Source: a virus. Taken from it: a stretch of 36,544 nucleotides of DNA. The number at the start of each line of letters is the position of its first letter. The first letter of the stretch is position 1. The notes beneath the pieces were generated by a model. It ran no database searches. It had not been told where the DNA came from and saw only the letters and a program-made list of their open reading frames with translations. A program made the translations under genes and the position numbers. Where the stretch lies: positions 1 through 36,544 of IMG/VR virus record IMGVR_UViG_3300040811_001609; one strand, given 5' to 3'. Of this stretch, positions 16,628 to 23,157 are shown piece by piece.

Positions 16628-16663
16628 AGTAGTGCCCTTCCACTGCTTAACCAAAACTAGGAG
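16628..16663 (+). promoter_or_regulatory. Leader hairpin with possible pseudoknot over the queE ribosome site
   Basis: AGTAGTG (16628-16634) pairs with CACTGCT (16641-16647) over 7 bp with one G-U. An A-rich tail (TTAACCAAAAC) follows. Loop bases CCU (16636-16638) can pair with AGG (16659-16661) of the AGGAG ribosome site. Stem, A-rich tail and pseudoknot onto the ribosome site recall a preQ1-I riboswitch. The loop is only 6 nt and lacks the family's conserved loop bases, so this is a weak candidate. Confidence 0.3.
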
Positions 16664-16669
16664 TTCTAA

Positions 16670-17563
16670 ATGTCCCCTAAAGAATACGCTTATTCTGAAA
16701 TCTTTTACTCTATGCAGGGTGAAGGAAAATATACAGGTGAACCAACAGCATGGCTAAGGTTCTTTCTCTGTAACTTACAGTGTGATGGTTTTGGACAAAA
16801 AGATCCAACCGACCCATCTACTTACAAACTTCCATATCAAGATGTAAATGTAGAAGACTACGATAAGATCGAAAAGCTTCCTGTGTTCGCATATGGATGT
16901 GATTCATCATATTCGTGGTCTAAAAAGTTTAGACATCTGCAAAATAAAGCAACATCAGATGTAATTGCTGAACGTATTTTAGACTCACTTCCTAACCGTA
17001 CATTTGATAATAATATTCATATGTGCTTTACAGGTGGTGAGCCTTTGATGCGTCATGCTCAGTTAGCTGTAGTTGAAATTATGAAGTACTATGCGGATAA
17101 AGAAATTATCCCATCTATTACTTTTGAAACTAACGGTACTCAAAAACTTACAGAAGAGTTTTACGATTATTGGGAGCTTAAACAAAAACTTTCTGGTACT
17201 GAGCTGTTCTTTTCAGTAAGTCCAAAACTATGGTCTGTTGCAGGTGAGAAACGAACTAAAGCAATTAAACCACAAATAGTAGCGCAGTACCGCCGTCTAT
17301 CTCCTAACGGTCAGCTTAAATTTGTATGTAATGGTACAAAAGAAAGCTGGAACGAGATAGAAGAAGTTATTACAATGTTTAGAGAACAAGGAGTAGATTA
17401 TCCTATCTGGATCATGCCTCTTGGTGGAACTGTAGAAGGTCAGAAAGGTGAGATTGATGGTCATATTCCAGCTCACGTAATTGCTGACGAAACGTTACAG
17501 CGTGGCTATCGAGTAGCAGCTCGAGTTCATGCTTATCTCTGGGAAAATATTATTGGGAAATAA
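16670..17563 (+). CDS. queE: 7-carboxy-7-deazaguanine synthase QueE (radical SAM)
   Basis: A 297-residue protein starting with the QueE pattern EIFYSMQGEGKYTGEPTAWLRF. It converts 6-carboxytetrahydropterin to 7-carboxy-7-deazaguanine using an iron-sulfur cluster and SAM. Cluster cysteines are C34 and C38 in LCNLQC and C77 in YGCDSSYSW. The latter matches the usual CDTxxxW, but 38 residues lie between C38 and C77 where most QueE have two. TGGEP is the SAM-binding motif, and SVSPKLW matches the family. It heads a tight gene cluster for deazaguanine DNA modification. The AGGAG ribosome site lies in a possible regulatory hairpin. Confidence 0.93.
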   Translation: MSPKEYAYSEIFYSMQGEGKYTGEPTAWLRFFLCNLQCDGFGQKDPTDPSTYKLPYQDVNVEDYDKIEKLPVFAYGCDSSYSWSKKFRHLQNKATSDVIAERILDSLPNRTFDNNIHMCFTGGEPLMRHAQLAVVEIMKYYADKEIIPSITFETNGTQKLTEEFYDYWELKQKLSGTELFFSVSPKLWSVAGEKRTKAIKPQIVAQYRRLSPNGQLKFVCNGTKESWNEIEEVITMFREQGVDYPIWIMPLGGTVEGQKGEIDGHIPAHVIADETLQRGYRVAARVHAYLWENIIGK

Positions 17564-17564
17564 A

Positions 17565-18014
17565 ATGGCAAAATATTATAGTACAAAACATTACGGGCAT
17601 AATATTGGCTTATCAGCTGTCTTCCGTCAACCTAATGCTGATCATTCTCACTGTCATCTATTACACGGTTATAGTCTAGCGTTCACATTTACCTTTGGTT
17701 GTGATGAACTAGACAATAAAAACTGGGCTGTAGACTTTGGAGGACTAAAACCTTTAAAAGCTTGGCTCGAAGATAGTTTTGATCATAAAGTAGCTGTAGA
17801 TAAAGCAGATCCTTTTCTAGAAGAGTTGCAAAAACTAGAAGCGTTAGGTCTAGCCGAACTTAGAATCTTTGATGGTGTTGGTGCAGAAAAATTTGCAGAG
17901 CACGCATTTAGATTTGCAGATATGCTTGTGCGTGATATTACAGACAATCGTTGTTATTGTGTGCGGTGTGAGTGTGCTGAGCACGGTGCTAACTCAGCAA
18001 TCTATGAGGAGTAA
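17565..18014 (+). CDS. queD: 6-carboxytetrahydropterin synthase QueD (divergent metal site)
   Basis: A 149-residue protein from the ATG 1 nt after the queE stop; an upstream ATG at 17529 lies inside queE and is disfavoured. It is expected to convert dihydroneopterin triphosphate to 6-carboxytetrahydropterin. The catalytic Cys region is HCHLLHGYS (C30, H34), FDHKVAV supplies the Asp-His pair, and AEHGANSAIYE the C-terminal Glu. Compared with E. coli QueD, two of three zinc histidines are replaced (F20 and Y36 in place of AAH and HGH). Nearby H12, H27, H29 and H31 could substitute. Similar variants may exist in alphaproteobacteria (from memory). Confidence 0.87.
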   Translation: MAKYYSTKHYGHNIGLSAVFRQPNADHSHCHLLHGYSLAFTFTFGCDELDNKNWAVDFGGLKPLKAWLEDSFDHKVAVDKADPFLEELQKLEALGLAELRIFDGVGAEKFAEHAFRFADMLVRDITDNRCYCVRCECAEHGANSAIYEE

Positions 18015-18016
18015 TT

Positions 18017-18700
18017 ATGAGTTTTAGTGAAGTAATTAAAGCGCGTCTAGATGACGCTAATATTCGTTATTGGGCAGGAGATAATATCTCTGAAGTATTA
18101 CAAGCTGGTGATAAAGAAAAAATTATCGATGATGCAGCTGAGCAGTTTGAAAAAGTGCTTGACTCTCTATTAATAGACCGCTATAATGATCCTAATAGTA
18201 TGGGAACGGCGAGACGTCTAGCTAAAATGTATGTAAACGAAATTATGTCAGGTCGTTATGATCCAGCGCCTAATGCTACTGCATTTCCTAATGAAGGTGA
18301 AGATCGTTATACAGGTATGCTTGTAGTACGTTCTGAACTTAAGTCTATGTGTTCTCACCATCACCAACCAGTAACTGGTGTTGCTTATATTGGTATTATT
18401 CCTGGTAATAAAGTTATTGGTTTATCTAAGTATACTCGTATTGCGCAATGGTGTGCTCGTCGAGGTACTCTACAAGAAGAACTTTGCAACGATATTGCTC
18501 GTGAGATTCGTAAAGCAACTGATAGTGAAGATGTAGCGGTTTATATTCAAGCTACTCATGGTTGTTGTGAGAATAGAGGTATTAGTGCTCATAGTTCCCT
18601 TACTCAAACTACTGTACTACATGGTGAGTTTAATAATGGTGATGTTAAGAAGGAGTTTTTTGATAATGTTAAATTGCAACAGGAGTTTGCGCCACGATGA
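18017..18700 (+). CDS. folE: GTP cyclohydrolase I FolE
   Basis: A 227-residue protein of the standard FolE length. It opens GTP to 7,8-dihydroneopterin triphosphate, the first step of the deazaguanine pathway. Zinc ligands are C112 and H115 in SMCSHHHQPV and C183 in THGCCENRG, and IGLSKYTRIAQWCARR is the family signature. Placement between queD and dpdA indicates use for base modification rather than folate. It starts 2 nt after queD, and its stop overlaps the next start (ATGA). Confidence 0.96.
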   Translation: MSFSEVIKARLDDANIRYWAGDNISEVLQAGDKEKIIDDAAEQFEKVLDSLLIDRYNDPNSMGTARRLAKMYVNEIMSGRYDPAPNATAFPNEGEDRYTGMLVVRSELKSMCSHHHQPVTGVAYIGIIPGNKVIGLSKYTRIAQWCARRGTLQEELCNDIAREIRKATDSEDVAVYIQATHGCCENRGISAHSSLTQTTVLHGEFNNGDVKKEFFDNVKLQQEFAPR

Positions 18701-19479
18701 AAATTGCACATGAAGCACCGCTGAGTATCTTTGATCAAGTACAAGAGTTAACCGATTATGATTATGCTCTGGTGCATCTGTTTGAAGAGAATGAAGAGTA
18801 TTATAATAAATTTGTAGAAGCTCGTGATAAAGGTAGAGAAATTATTCTAGATAATTCTATCTTTGAACTCGGTACAGCTTGGGATAGTGATCGTTTTGCT
18901 TATTGGGTAGAGAAACTGAAACCTACTTGGTATATTGTACCAGATGTTTTAGATAATAAAAATGGTACTATTGATAGCTTTGATGCTTTTGTAGAGAAAT
19001 ACCCTGGTTTACCTGGAAAGCGTATTGCTGTAGCTCAAGGTTCAACATATGAAGAGTTGGTTGAATGTTATGAGTATTTGGCATATCATCATAAAGTAGA
19101 TAAAGTTGCTCTATCGTTTAACCATCCATTCTTTCAAGATATTGGATCAAAGAACAGATACTTTAATATGATGAATGGACGTCAATATACACTTGCTAAG
19201 ATGTTAGAAGAGAACGTTATCAATAAAAATAAGCCTCATCACTTATTAGGTTGTGGTCTACCTCAAGAGTTTCATCATTATAAAGGTTATAACTGGATTG
19301 ATTCTCTCGATACATCTAATCCTGTAATGCATGGCATTAAAAATATTCGTTATTTAGATTATGGTTTGGATAATAAAGAATCATTAAAAATGTTTACTAT
19401 TATGGATGATAATGTTCTTGCATCTTGGGATGATATAGCTTATAATATAGAGAAGTTTAAGGAGTTCTGTCGTGTCTAG
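18697..19479 (+). CDS. dpdA: DpdA-type DNA-guanine transglycosylase (7-deazaguanine insertion)
   Basis: A 260-residue TGT-like protein. DpdA enzymes swap guanine in DNA for a 7-deazaguanine base. Residues matching the TGT fold: LDNSIFELG (D52, general acid/base position), VPDVLDN (82-87), AVAQGSTYEE, HLLGCGLPQEF (the GGLxxGE-like loop), and IDSLDTSNP, where D205 aligns with the TGT nucleophile. No CxCxxC zinc motif is present, and it is shorter than tRNA-TGTs. Size and motifs suggest one of the phage subfamilies, but which one needs a search. The ATGA overlap with folE indicates coupled translation. Confidence 0.85.
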   Translation: MKIAHEAPLSIFDQVQELTDYDYALVHLFEENEEYYNKFVEARDKGREIILDNSIFELGTAWDSDRFAYWVEKLKPTWYIVPDVLDNKNGTIDSFDAFVEKYPGLPGKRIAVAQGSTYEELVECYEYLAYHHKVDKVALSFNHPFFQDIGSKNRYFNMMNGRQYTLAKMLEENVINKNKPHHLLGCGLPQEFHHYKGYNWIDSLDTSNPVMHGIKNIRYLDYGLDNKESLKMFTIMDDNVLASWDDIAYNIEKFKEFCRV

Positions 19480-20002
19480 ATGGGTTGCGTTGTTTTCGCA
19501 AACTGGATCAGAGATTGTTGAGATAGCTGAGCATCTAGGTGTTTGGCCTTCTCATATATTAACTAATAATAGTAATATAGATAAAATTAATCCTAAACTT
19601 CATAATAAAATTACTGTAATGTCTCATAACGGCATTGAAGAGACATTAGAGTATATGAATGAATATTCAGGTAATACTTTTGTTACTTTACATGGTTATT
19701 TACGTATATTAAGTCCTAAAGTGTGTAATACAGGTTTACAAATCTATAACGGTCACCCAGCATACATCTCAGAATATCCTGAACTTAAAGGAAAAGATCC
19801 TCAAGAAAGAACTTGGGAAAATATTGAAAAGTATCCTTTAATTGGCTCTACAGTGCATAAAGTTGTAGCTGAAGTTGATTCTGGGGCATTAGAGAGAGAA
19901 TGGATTGTAGAAAATACTTGCACTTCGAAGGAAGAAGTATATAATACATTAAGGAAGACATCTTTAGAAGCATGGCTTTATTTCTTGAAAGGTAAATTAT
20001 GA
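19472..20002 (+). CDS. dpdN: Formyltransferase, DpdN-like (predicted dPreQ1 formyltransferase)
   Basis: A 176-residue GART/PurN-type formyltransferase. The N-H-D catalytic set is visible: N93 and H95 in IYNGHPAYISEYPELKG and D136 in STVHKVVAEVDSGAL. FVTLHGYLRILSP matches the family's core strand. Among phage deazaguanine genes, a formyltransferase named DpdN is predicted to formylate preQ1 in DNA, and location directly after dpdA supports this. A purN-like purine role is the alternative but fits the neighbours less well. The start is a GTG 8 nt inside dpdA, and the stop overlaps the next ATG. Confidence 0.82.
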   Translation: MSRWVALFSQTGSEIVEIAEHLGVWPSHILTNNSNIDKINPKLHNKITVMSHNGIEETLEYMNEYSGNTFVTLHGYLRILSPKVCNTGLQIYNGHPAYISEYPELKGKDPQERTWENIEKYPLIGSTVHKVVAEVDSGALEREWIVENTCTSKEEVYNTLRKTSLEAWLYFLKGKL

Positions 20003-20361
20003 GCAAAAAAGATAAAACGTTTTTCGAAACTTTGTCTATTGACGAGTCAACAGGTGATGTTGGGTCTTTAACTATAGATCTATCTGATACACAGACTATC
20101 AATATCGGTGAGATTGAAGAGACGGGTGAGTCTAGACCTAATCATTACAGTCAAGATCCAAACTCTGTAGAATGTATCACTGTTATTAAGCAGCTTTGTA
20201 AAGAACATCAAAACGATCCTTTTACAGATTATAATCGTTATCAAGCGTTTAAGTATTTGTGGCGTCTAGGTAAGAAAGATGATGTATTGTTTGATTTAAA
20301 TAAAGCAATTACTTTTTTAGAGTTTGCACGGGACGCATTGGAGGAAGAACGAAATGGATGA
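19999..20361 (+). CDS. DUF3310 family protein
   Basis: A 120-residue protein. The C-terminal ~65 residues match DUF3310: RPNHYSQDPNSVECITVI, then RYQAFKYLWRLGKKDD and DLNKAITFLEFA. This small family is widespread in phages, often loosely called a nucleotide kinase, but its function is unsettled. The N-terminal ~50 residues are an acidic extension. It overlaps dpdN by 4 nt and queF by 8 nt, so it sits inside the translationally coupled deazaguanine cluster, which hints at a linked job. Confidence 0.82.
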   Translation: MSKKDKTFFETLSIDESTGDVGSLTIDLSDTQTINIGEIEETGESRPNHYSQDPNSVECITVIKQLCKEHQNDPFTDYNRYQAFKYLWRLGKKDDVLFDLNKAITFLEFARDALEEERNG

Positions 20362-21286
20362 AATTGAAAAGATTGCTAGTAAGGTACTAGGTAAAACATC
20401 AGACGGTAAGACGATGATGCGTTATGAAACGCCTGATGAAGTAGATTCGGATCAACTTGTAGGAGTTCCACGTCATCTTAACCGTACACAATATGGTATT
20501 AGTAATGATGGTACAGAGCTATTTAATGGTATCGATACTTGGAATGGTTATGAGTTTAGTTGTCTTTTAGATAATGGTTTTCCTGTATCAGGTCTAATTC
20601 GTTGGTCTTATCCTTCTGAATCAGAATGTATTGTTGAATCTAAGTCAGCAAAATTATATCTAAACTCTTATAATATGGCTAAGATGGGTGCTACTGTTGA
20701 AGAAGTAATTGCTAATGTTGAAGAGCAAGTACAAAAAGATATGGCTCCTATTCTCGGTCTTCGATATGATGATCAATTAATAGTTTGTCTTCATATGAAT
20801 GAAGAGTATACAGCTCGTCCTGTAACAGGTACTTTTATGCCACTAGAAGAAATCGTAGATGTAACTTCTATTGAGTTTGATCACTACAATGAAGATCCTG
20901 ATATCTTAAAACTTGTTGTTAACGATACAGGTCGTCCAGTTAAATATCAATCTAAATCTCTTCGCTCTAATTGTCGAGTAACTAATCAACCTGATTGGGG
21001 CGATATCTATATTCATATCGAAGGTGATAAAGTACCAACACCTGAATCGCTATTACAGTATATTGTAAGTATGCGTAAAGAGAATCACTTCCACGAAGAG
21101 ATTTGTGAATGCGTGTATAAACGTTTACATGACAAGTTTGGTCCTGATGAACTAATGGTTACCTGTTTGTATACACGTCGTGGTGGTATCGATATTAATC
21201 CTGTACGTGCAAGTAGTCCTCAACTATTGCATGCACAACCGATTACTGATGCATATAACTTAACTGATAAAACTATGCGTCAATAA
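20354..21286 (+). CDS. queF: preQ0 reductase QueF (two-domain type)
   Basis: A 310-residue NADPH-dependent 7-cyano-7-deazaguanine reductase making preQ1 from preQ0. It is the long, two-domain type like E. coli QueF. Seen: VPRHLNRTQYGI, ESKSAKLYLNS (95-105, substrate binding), C207 in RSNCRVTNQPDWG (thioimide-forming Cys) with D214, HFHEE (H247, E248), and YTRRGGIDINP near the end. The start chosen follows GGAGG by 9 nt; an in-frame ATG at 20324 would add ten residues. QueF shows that the pathway goes past preQ0 to preQ1. Confidence 0.96.
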   Translation: MDEIEKIASKVLGKTSDGKTMMRYETPDEVDSDQLVGVPRHLNRTQYGISNDGTELFNGIDTWNGYEFSCLLDNGFPVSGLIRWSYPSESECIVESKSAKLYLNSYNMAKMGATVEEVIANVEEQVQKDMAPILGLRYDDQLIVCLHMNEEYTARPVTGTFMPLEEIVDVTSIEFDHYNEDPDILKLVVNDTGRPVKYQSKSLRSNCRVTNQPDWGDIYIHIEGDKVPTPESLLQYIVSMRKENHFHEEICECVYKRLHDKFGPDELMVTCLYTRRGGIDINPVRASSPQLLHAQPITDAYNLTDKTMRQ

Positions 21287-21323
21287 GTGGTTCATGAAAG
21301 CTAACCACTCTAAAAAACATACC
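21286..21323 (+). promoter_or_regulatory. Candidate preQ1-I riboswitch in front of queC-yhhQ
   Basis: AGTGG (21286-21290) pairs with CCACT (21305-21309). The loop begins TTC, then ATG (21294-21296), and the tail is CTAAAAAACAT. ATG can pair with CAT (21318-21320), forming the H-type pseudoknot of preQ1-I aptamers. The B. subtilis aptamer has AGAGG/CCUCU, loop UUCUAG and tail AUAAAAAACUA; here the pseudoknot bases differ but still pair, which is covariation-like. It begins on the last base of the queF stop. Type assignment is by eye. Confidence 0.72.
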
Positions 21324-21346
21324 GCTTTCAATCTTGGAGTACTAAA

Positions 21347-22162
21347 ATGAAAAATATTGTTGTTTCTCTTTCCGGAGGAATGGATTCCTCTACTTTACTT
21401 CTTCGCTCTATTGCGGAGGTCGGTGCAGAAAATGTTACTGCTCTTTCTATGAATTATGGTCAAAAACATGTATGTGAACTAGAACGTGCACAACAATTAG
21501 TTGACTATTTGGCTGAAAGAGGCCATAATATTAGATATCAAGTAATCAAGCTTGATGGTATTACTGAGCTGTTATCATCAGCTCTAGTAAGCGGAGGTGA
21601 TGATGTTCCAGAAGGACATTATGCCGAAGATAATATGAAGCAAACTGTTGTACCTAACCGTAATAAGATCTTTGCTTCGTTAGTGCAAGCTGTAGCTCTT
21701 TCTGTAGTAAAAAATACTGATGAAGAAACTGCAATTGCATTAGGCATTCACGCTGGTGACCATGCAATCTATCCTGATTGTCGTCAAGAGTTCCGTGATG
21801 CTGATGATGAAGCATTCCGTATTGGTAATTGGGATGCAGATAAAGTAACTTACTTTACACCTTATCTAGAAGGTGATAAGTTTGATATTCTAAAAGATGG
21901 TGAAGTACTTTGCGAGCAGCTAGGTCTAGACTTCGATGATGTTTATATCCGTACAAACACCTCATATAAGCCGTTGCAAATTGACGGTGTATGGTTCTCT
22001 GATTATAAGAGTTCCTCTTCTGTTGAACGTATTGAAGCGTTCATTAAACTAGGACGGCCAGACCCTGTTGCTTATGCTGATGAGACTGGACCGGTTAATT
22101 ATGATACAGCTCGAGTACATGCTGAACAGGTACTCAAGGAGTATCAAAGTAACGCAGCATGA
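21347..22162 (+). CDS. queC: preQ0 synthase QueC (lacking zinc cysteines)
   Basis: A 271-residue PP-loop ATPase that turns 7-carboxy-7-deazaguanine into preQ0. The ATP loop is SGGMDSS (9-15), followed by ALSMNYGQKH and VVPNRN, both typical. Usual QueC carries four zinc-binding Cys near the C-terminus (SCY...CGxCxxC). The corresponding segment here reads TSYKPL and later FSDYKSSSSVERIEAF, with Ser or other residues in place of all four. Surrounding residues (VERxEAF, GRPDPVAY) are conserved, so this looks like substitution rather than truncation. The gene follows the candidate preQ1 riboswitch and a GGAG site. Confidence 0.92.
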   Translation: MKNIVVSLSGGMDSSTLLLRSIAEVGAENVTALSMNYGQKHVCELERAQQLVDYLAERGHNIRYQVIKLDGITELLSSALVSGGDDVPEGHYAEDNMKQTVVPNRNKIFASLVQAVALSVVKNTDEETAIALGIHAGDHAIYPDCRQEFRDADDEAFRIGNWDADKVTYFTPYLEGDKFDILKDGEVLCEQLGLDFDDVYIRTNTSYKPLQIDGVWFSDYKSSSSVERIEAFIKLGRPDPVAYADETGPVNYDTARVHAEQVLKEYQSNAA

Positions 22163-22173
22163 AAGGGAAATAA

Positions 22174-22782
22174 ATGCTGAAACAAATGTTTGACTTTAGT
22201 AGAATGGATAAGTCTCTGATGTGGAAACTTGTCCTTCTACATCTTTTCATTATTGGTTTGTCCAACTGGGCAGTTCAGTTTGGTGGTACTCTACCATTTA
22301 CTGATCTACAATTTACCTGGGGTATGTTTACCTTTCCATTTATTGTAGTTGCAACTGACTTAACAGTACGACTATCTAACAAATATAATGCACGCGGTGT
22401 TGTAGCAATTGCGTTTATTCCTGCAATTATTATCAGCTCTTATATTGCAACTCCTATGATTGGTTTTGCTAGTGCATTTGCTTATTTGTTAGGTCAACTA
22501 TTGGATGTATCTATCTTCCAACGTATTCGCGAAAAGATGACTGAGGTGTGGTGGGTAGCACCTGCTATCTCTACAGTCTTCGCTAATATTCTAGATACGT
22601 ATGCATTCTTCTGGGCAGCCTTTGCATATAGTGATGATCCGTTTATGAGTGTACATTGGCTTGAAATTGCTTCTGTAGATGTTGTATTTAAGATTATTAC
22701 TTCATTTGTATTGTTCTTGCCTGTTTATGGTGTACTACTAGCATGGCTTCGTAAGCGTGTAGATGTAGGTACTGGTGCTTAA
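22174..22782 (+). CDS. yhhQ: Queuosine-precursor transporter, YhhQ family
   Basis: A 202-residue membrane protein with about six hydrophobic segments. Family features are FTFPFIVVATDLTVRLSNKY, YLLGQLLDVSIFQRIREK, and PAISTVFANILDTYAFF. YhhQ proteins import preQ0 or preQ1 through the inner membrane. Here it could supplement phage synthesis with base salvaged by the cell. It lies 11 nt after queC, behind an AAGGG site, and is probably under the same riboswitch. Confidence 0.92.
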   Translation: MLKQMFDFSRMDKSLMWKLVLLHLFIIGLSNWAVQFGGTLPFTDLQFTWGMFTFPFIVVATDLTVRLSNKYNARGVVAIAFIPAIIISSYIATPMIGFASAFAYLLGQLLDVSIFQRIREKMTEVWWVAPAISTVFANILDTYAFFWAAFAYSDDPFMSVHWLEIASVDVVFKIITSFVLFLPVYGVLLAWLRKRVDVGTGA

Positions 22783-22792
22783 CGGAGGCTTT

Positions 22793-23155
22793 ATGAGCAC
22801 AAATTTTGAGCGTATTAAAGAGTGGTCGGACGAACGTCTGATCACTCAACAAGAACCAGATCGCAATGGTTTTGTATCGATGATTGTAGAAGAGCTTGGT
22901 GAGTTTCTAGAATCAAAAGATGATGACAGTCGTATTGATGCAATGGCAGATATTATTGTATTTGCTTATGGTGAGATGGCTAAGTATGGTTATCATGGTG
23001 ATAAAGTAATGGATGAAGTTATTAAAGAGATTAGTTCTCGTGTCGGTGCATATGATCCGGAAACCAAGAAGTGGCAGAAAGATCGTTCACCTGAAGCACA
23101 AGCTAATTGGTATACGGCAAACTTTACTGATTGTAAATTAGATAATGAGGATTAA
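22793..23155 (+). CDS. MazG-like nucleotide pyrophosphohydrolase
   Basis: A 120-residue protein from the ATG 4 nt after GGAGG; an in-frame ATG at 22775 inside yhhQ is less likely. The metal site is EELGE (E33, E34, E37) followed by DAMAD (D49, D53), fitting the all-alpha NTP pyrophosphatase pattern. The family hydrolyses NTPs, dNTPs or alarmones; the substrate here is unknown. Short MazG genes are common in marine T4-like phages. It follows the deazaguanine cluster, so removing unmodified or damaged nucleotides is possible but unproven. Confidence 0.83.
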   Translation: MSTNFERIKEWSDERLITQQEPDRNGFVSMIVEELGEFLESKDDDSRIDAMADIIVFAYGEMAKYGYHGDKVMDEVIKEISSRVGAYDPETKKWQKDRSPEAQANWYTANFTDCKLDNED

Positions 23156-23157
23156 TA

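Noticed and set aside
17529-17564. Extended N-terminus for QueD
   Set aside because: The upstream ATG lies inside queE and has no ribosome site; the family's natural start is MAKYYSTKHYG just after the queE stop.
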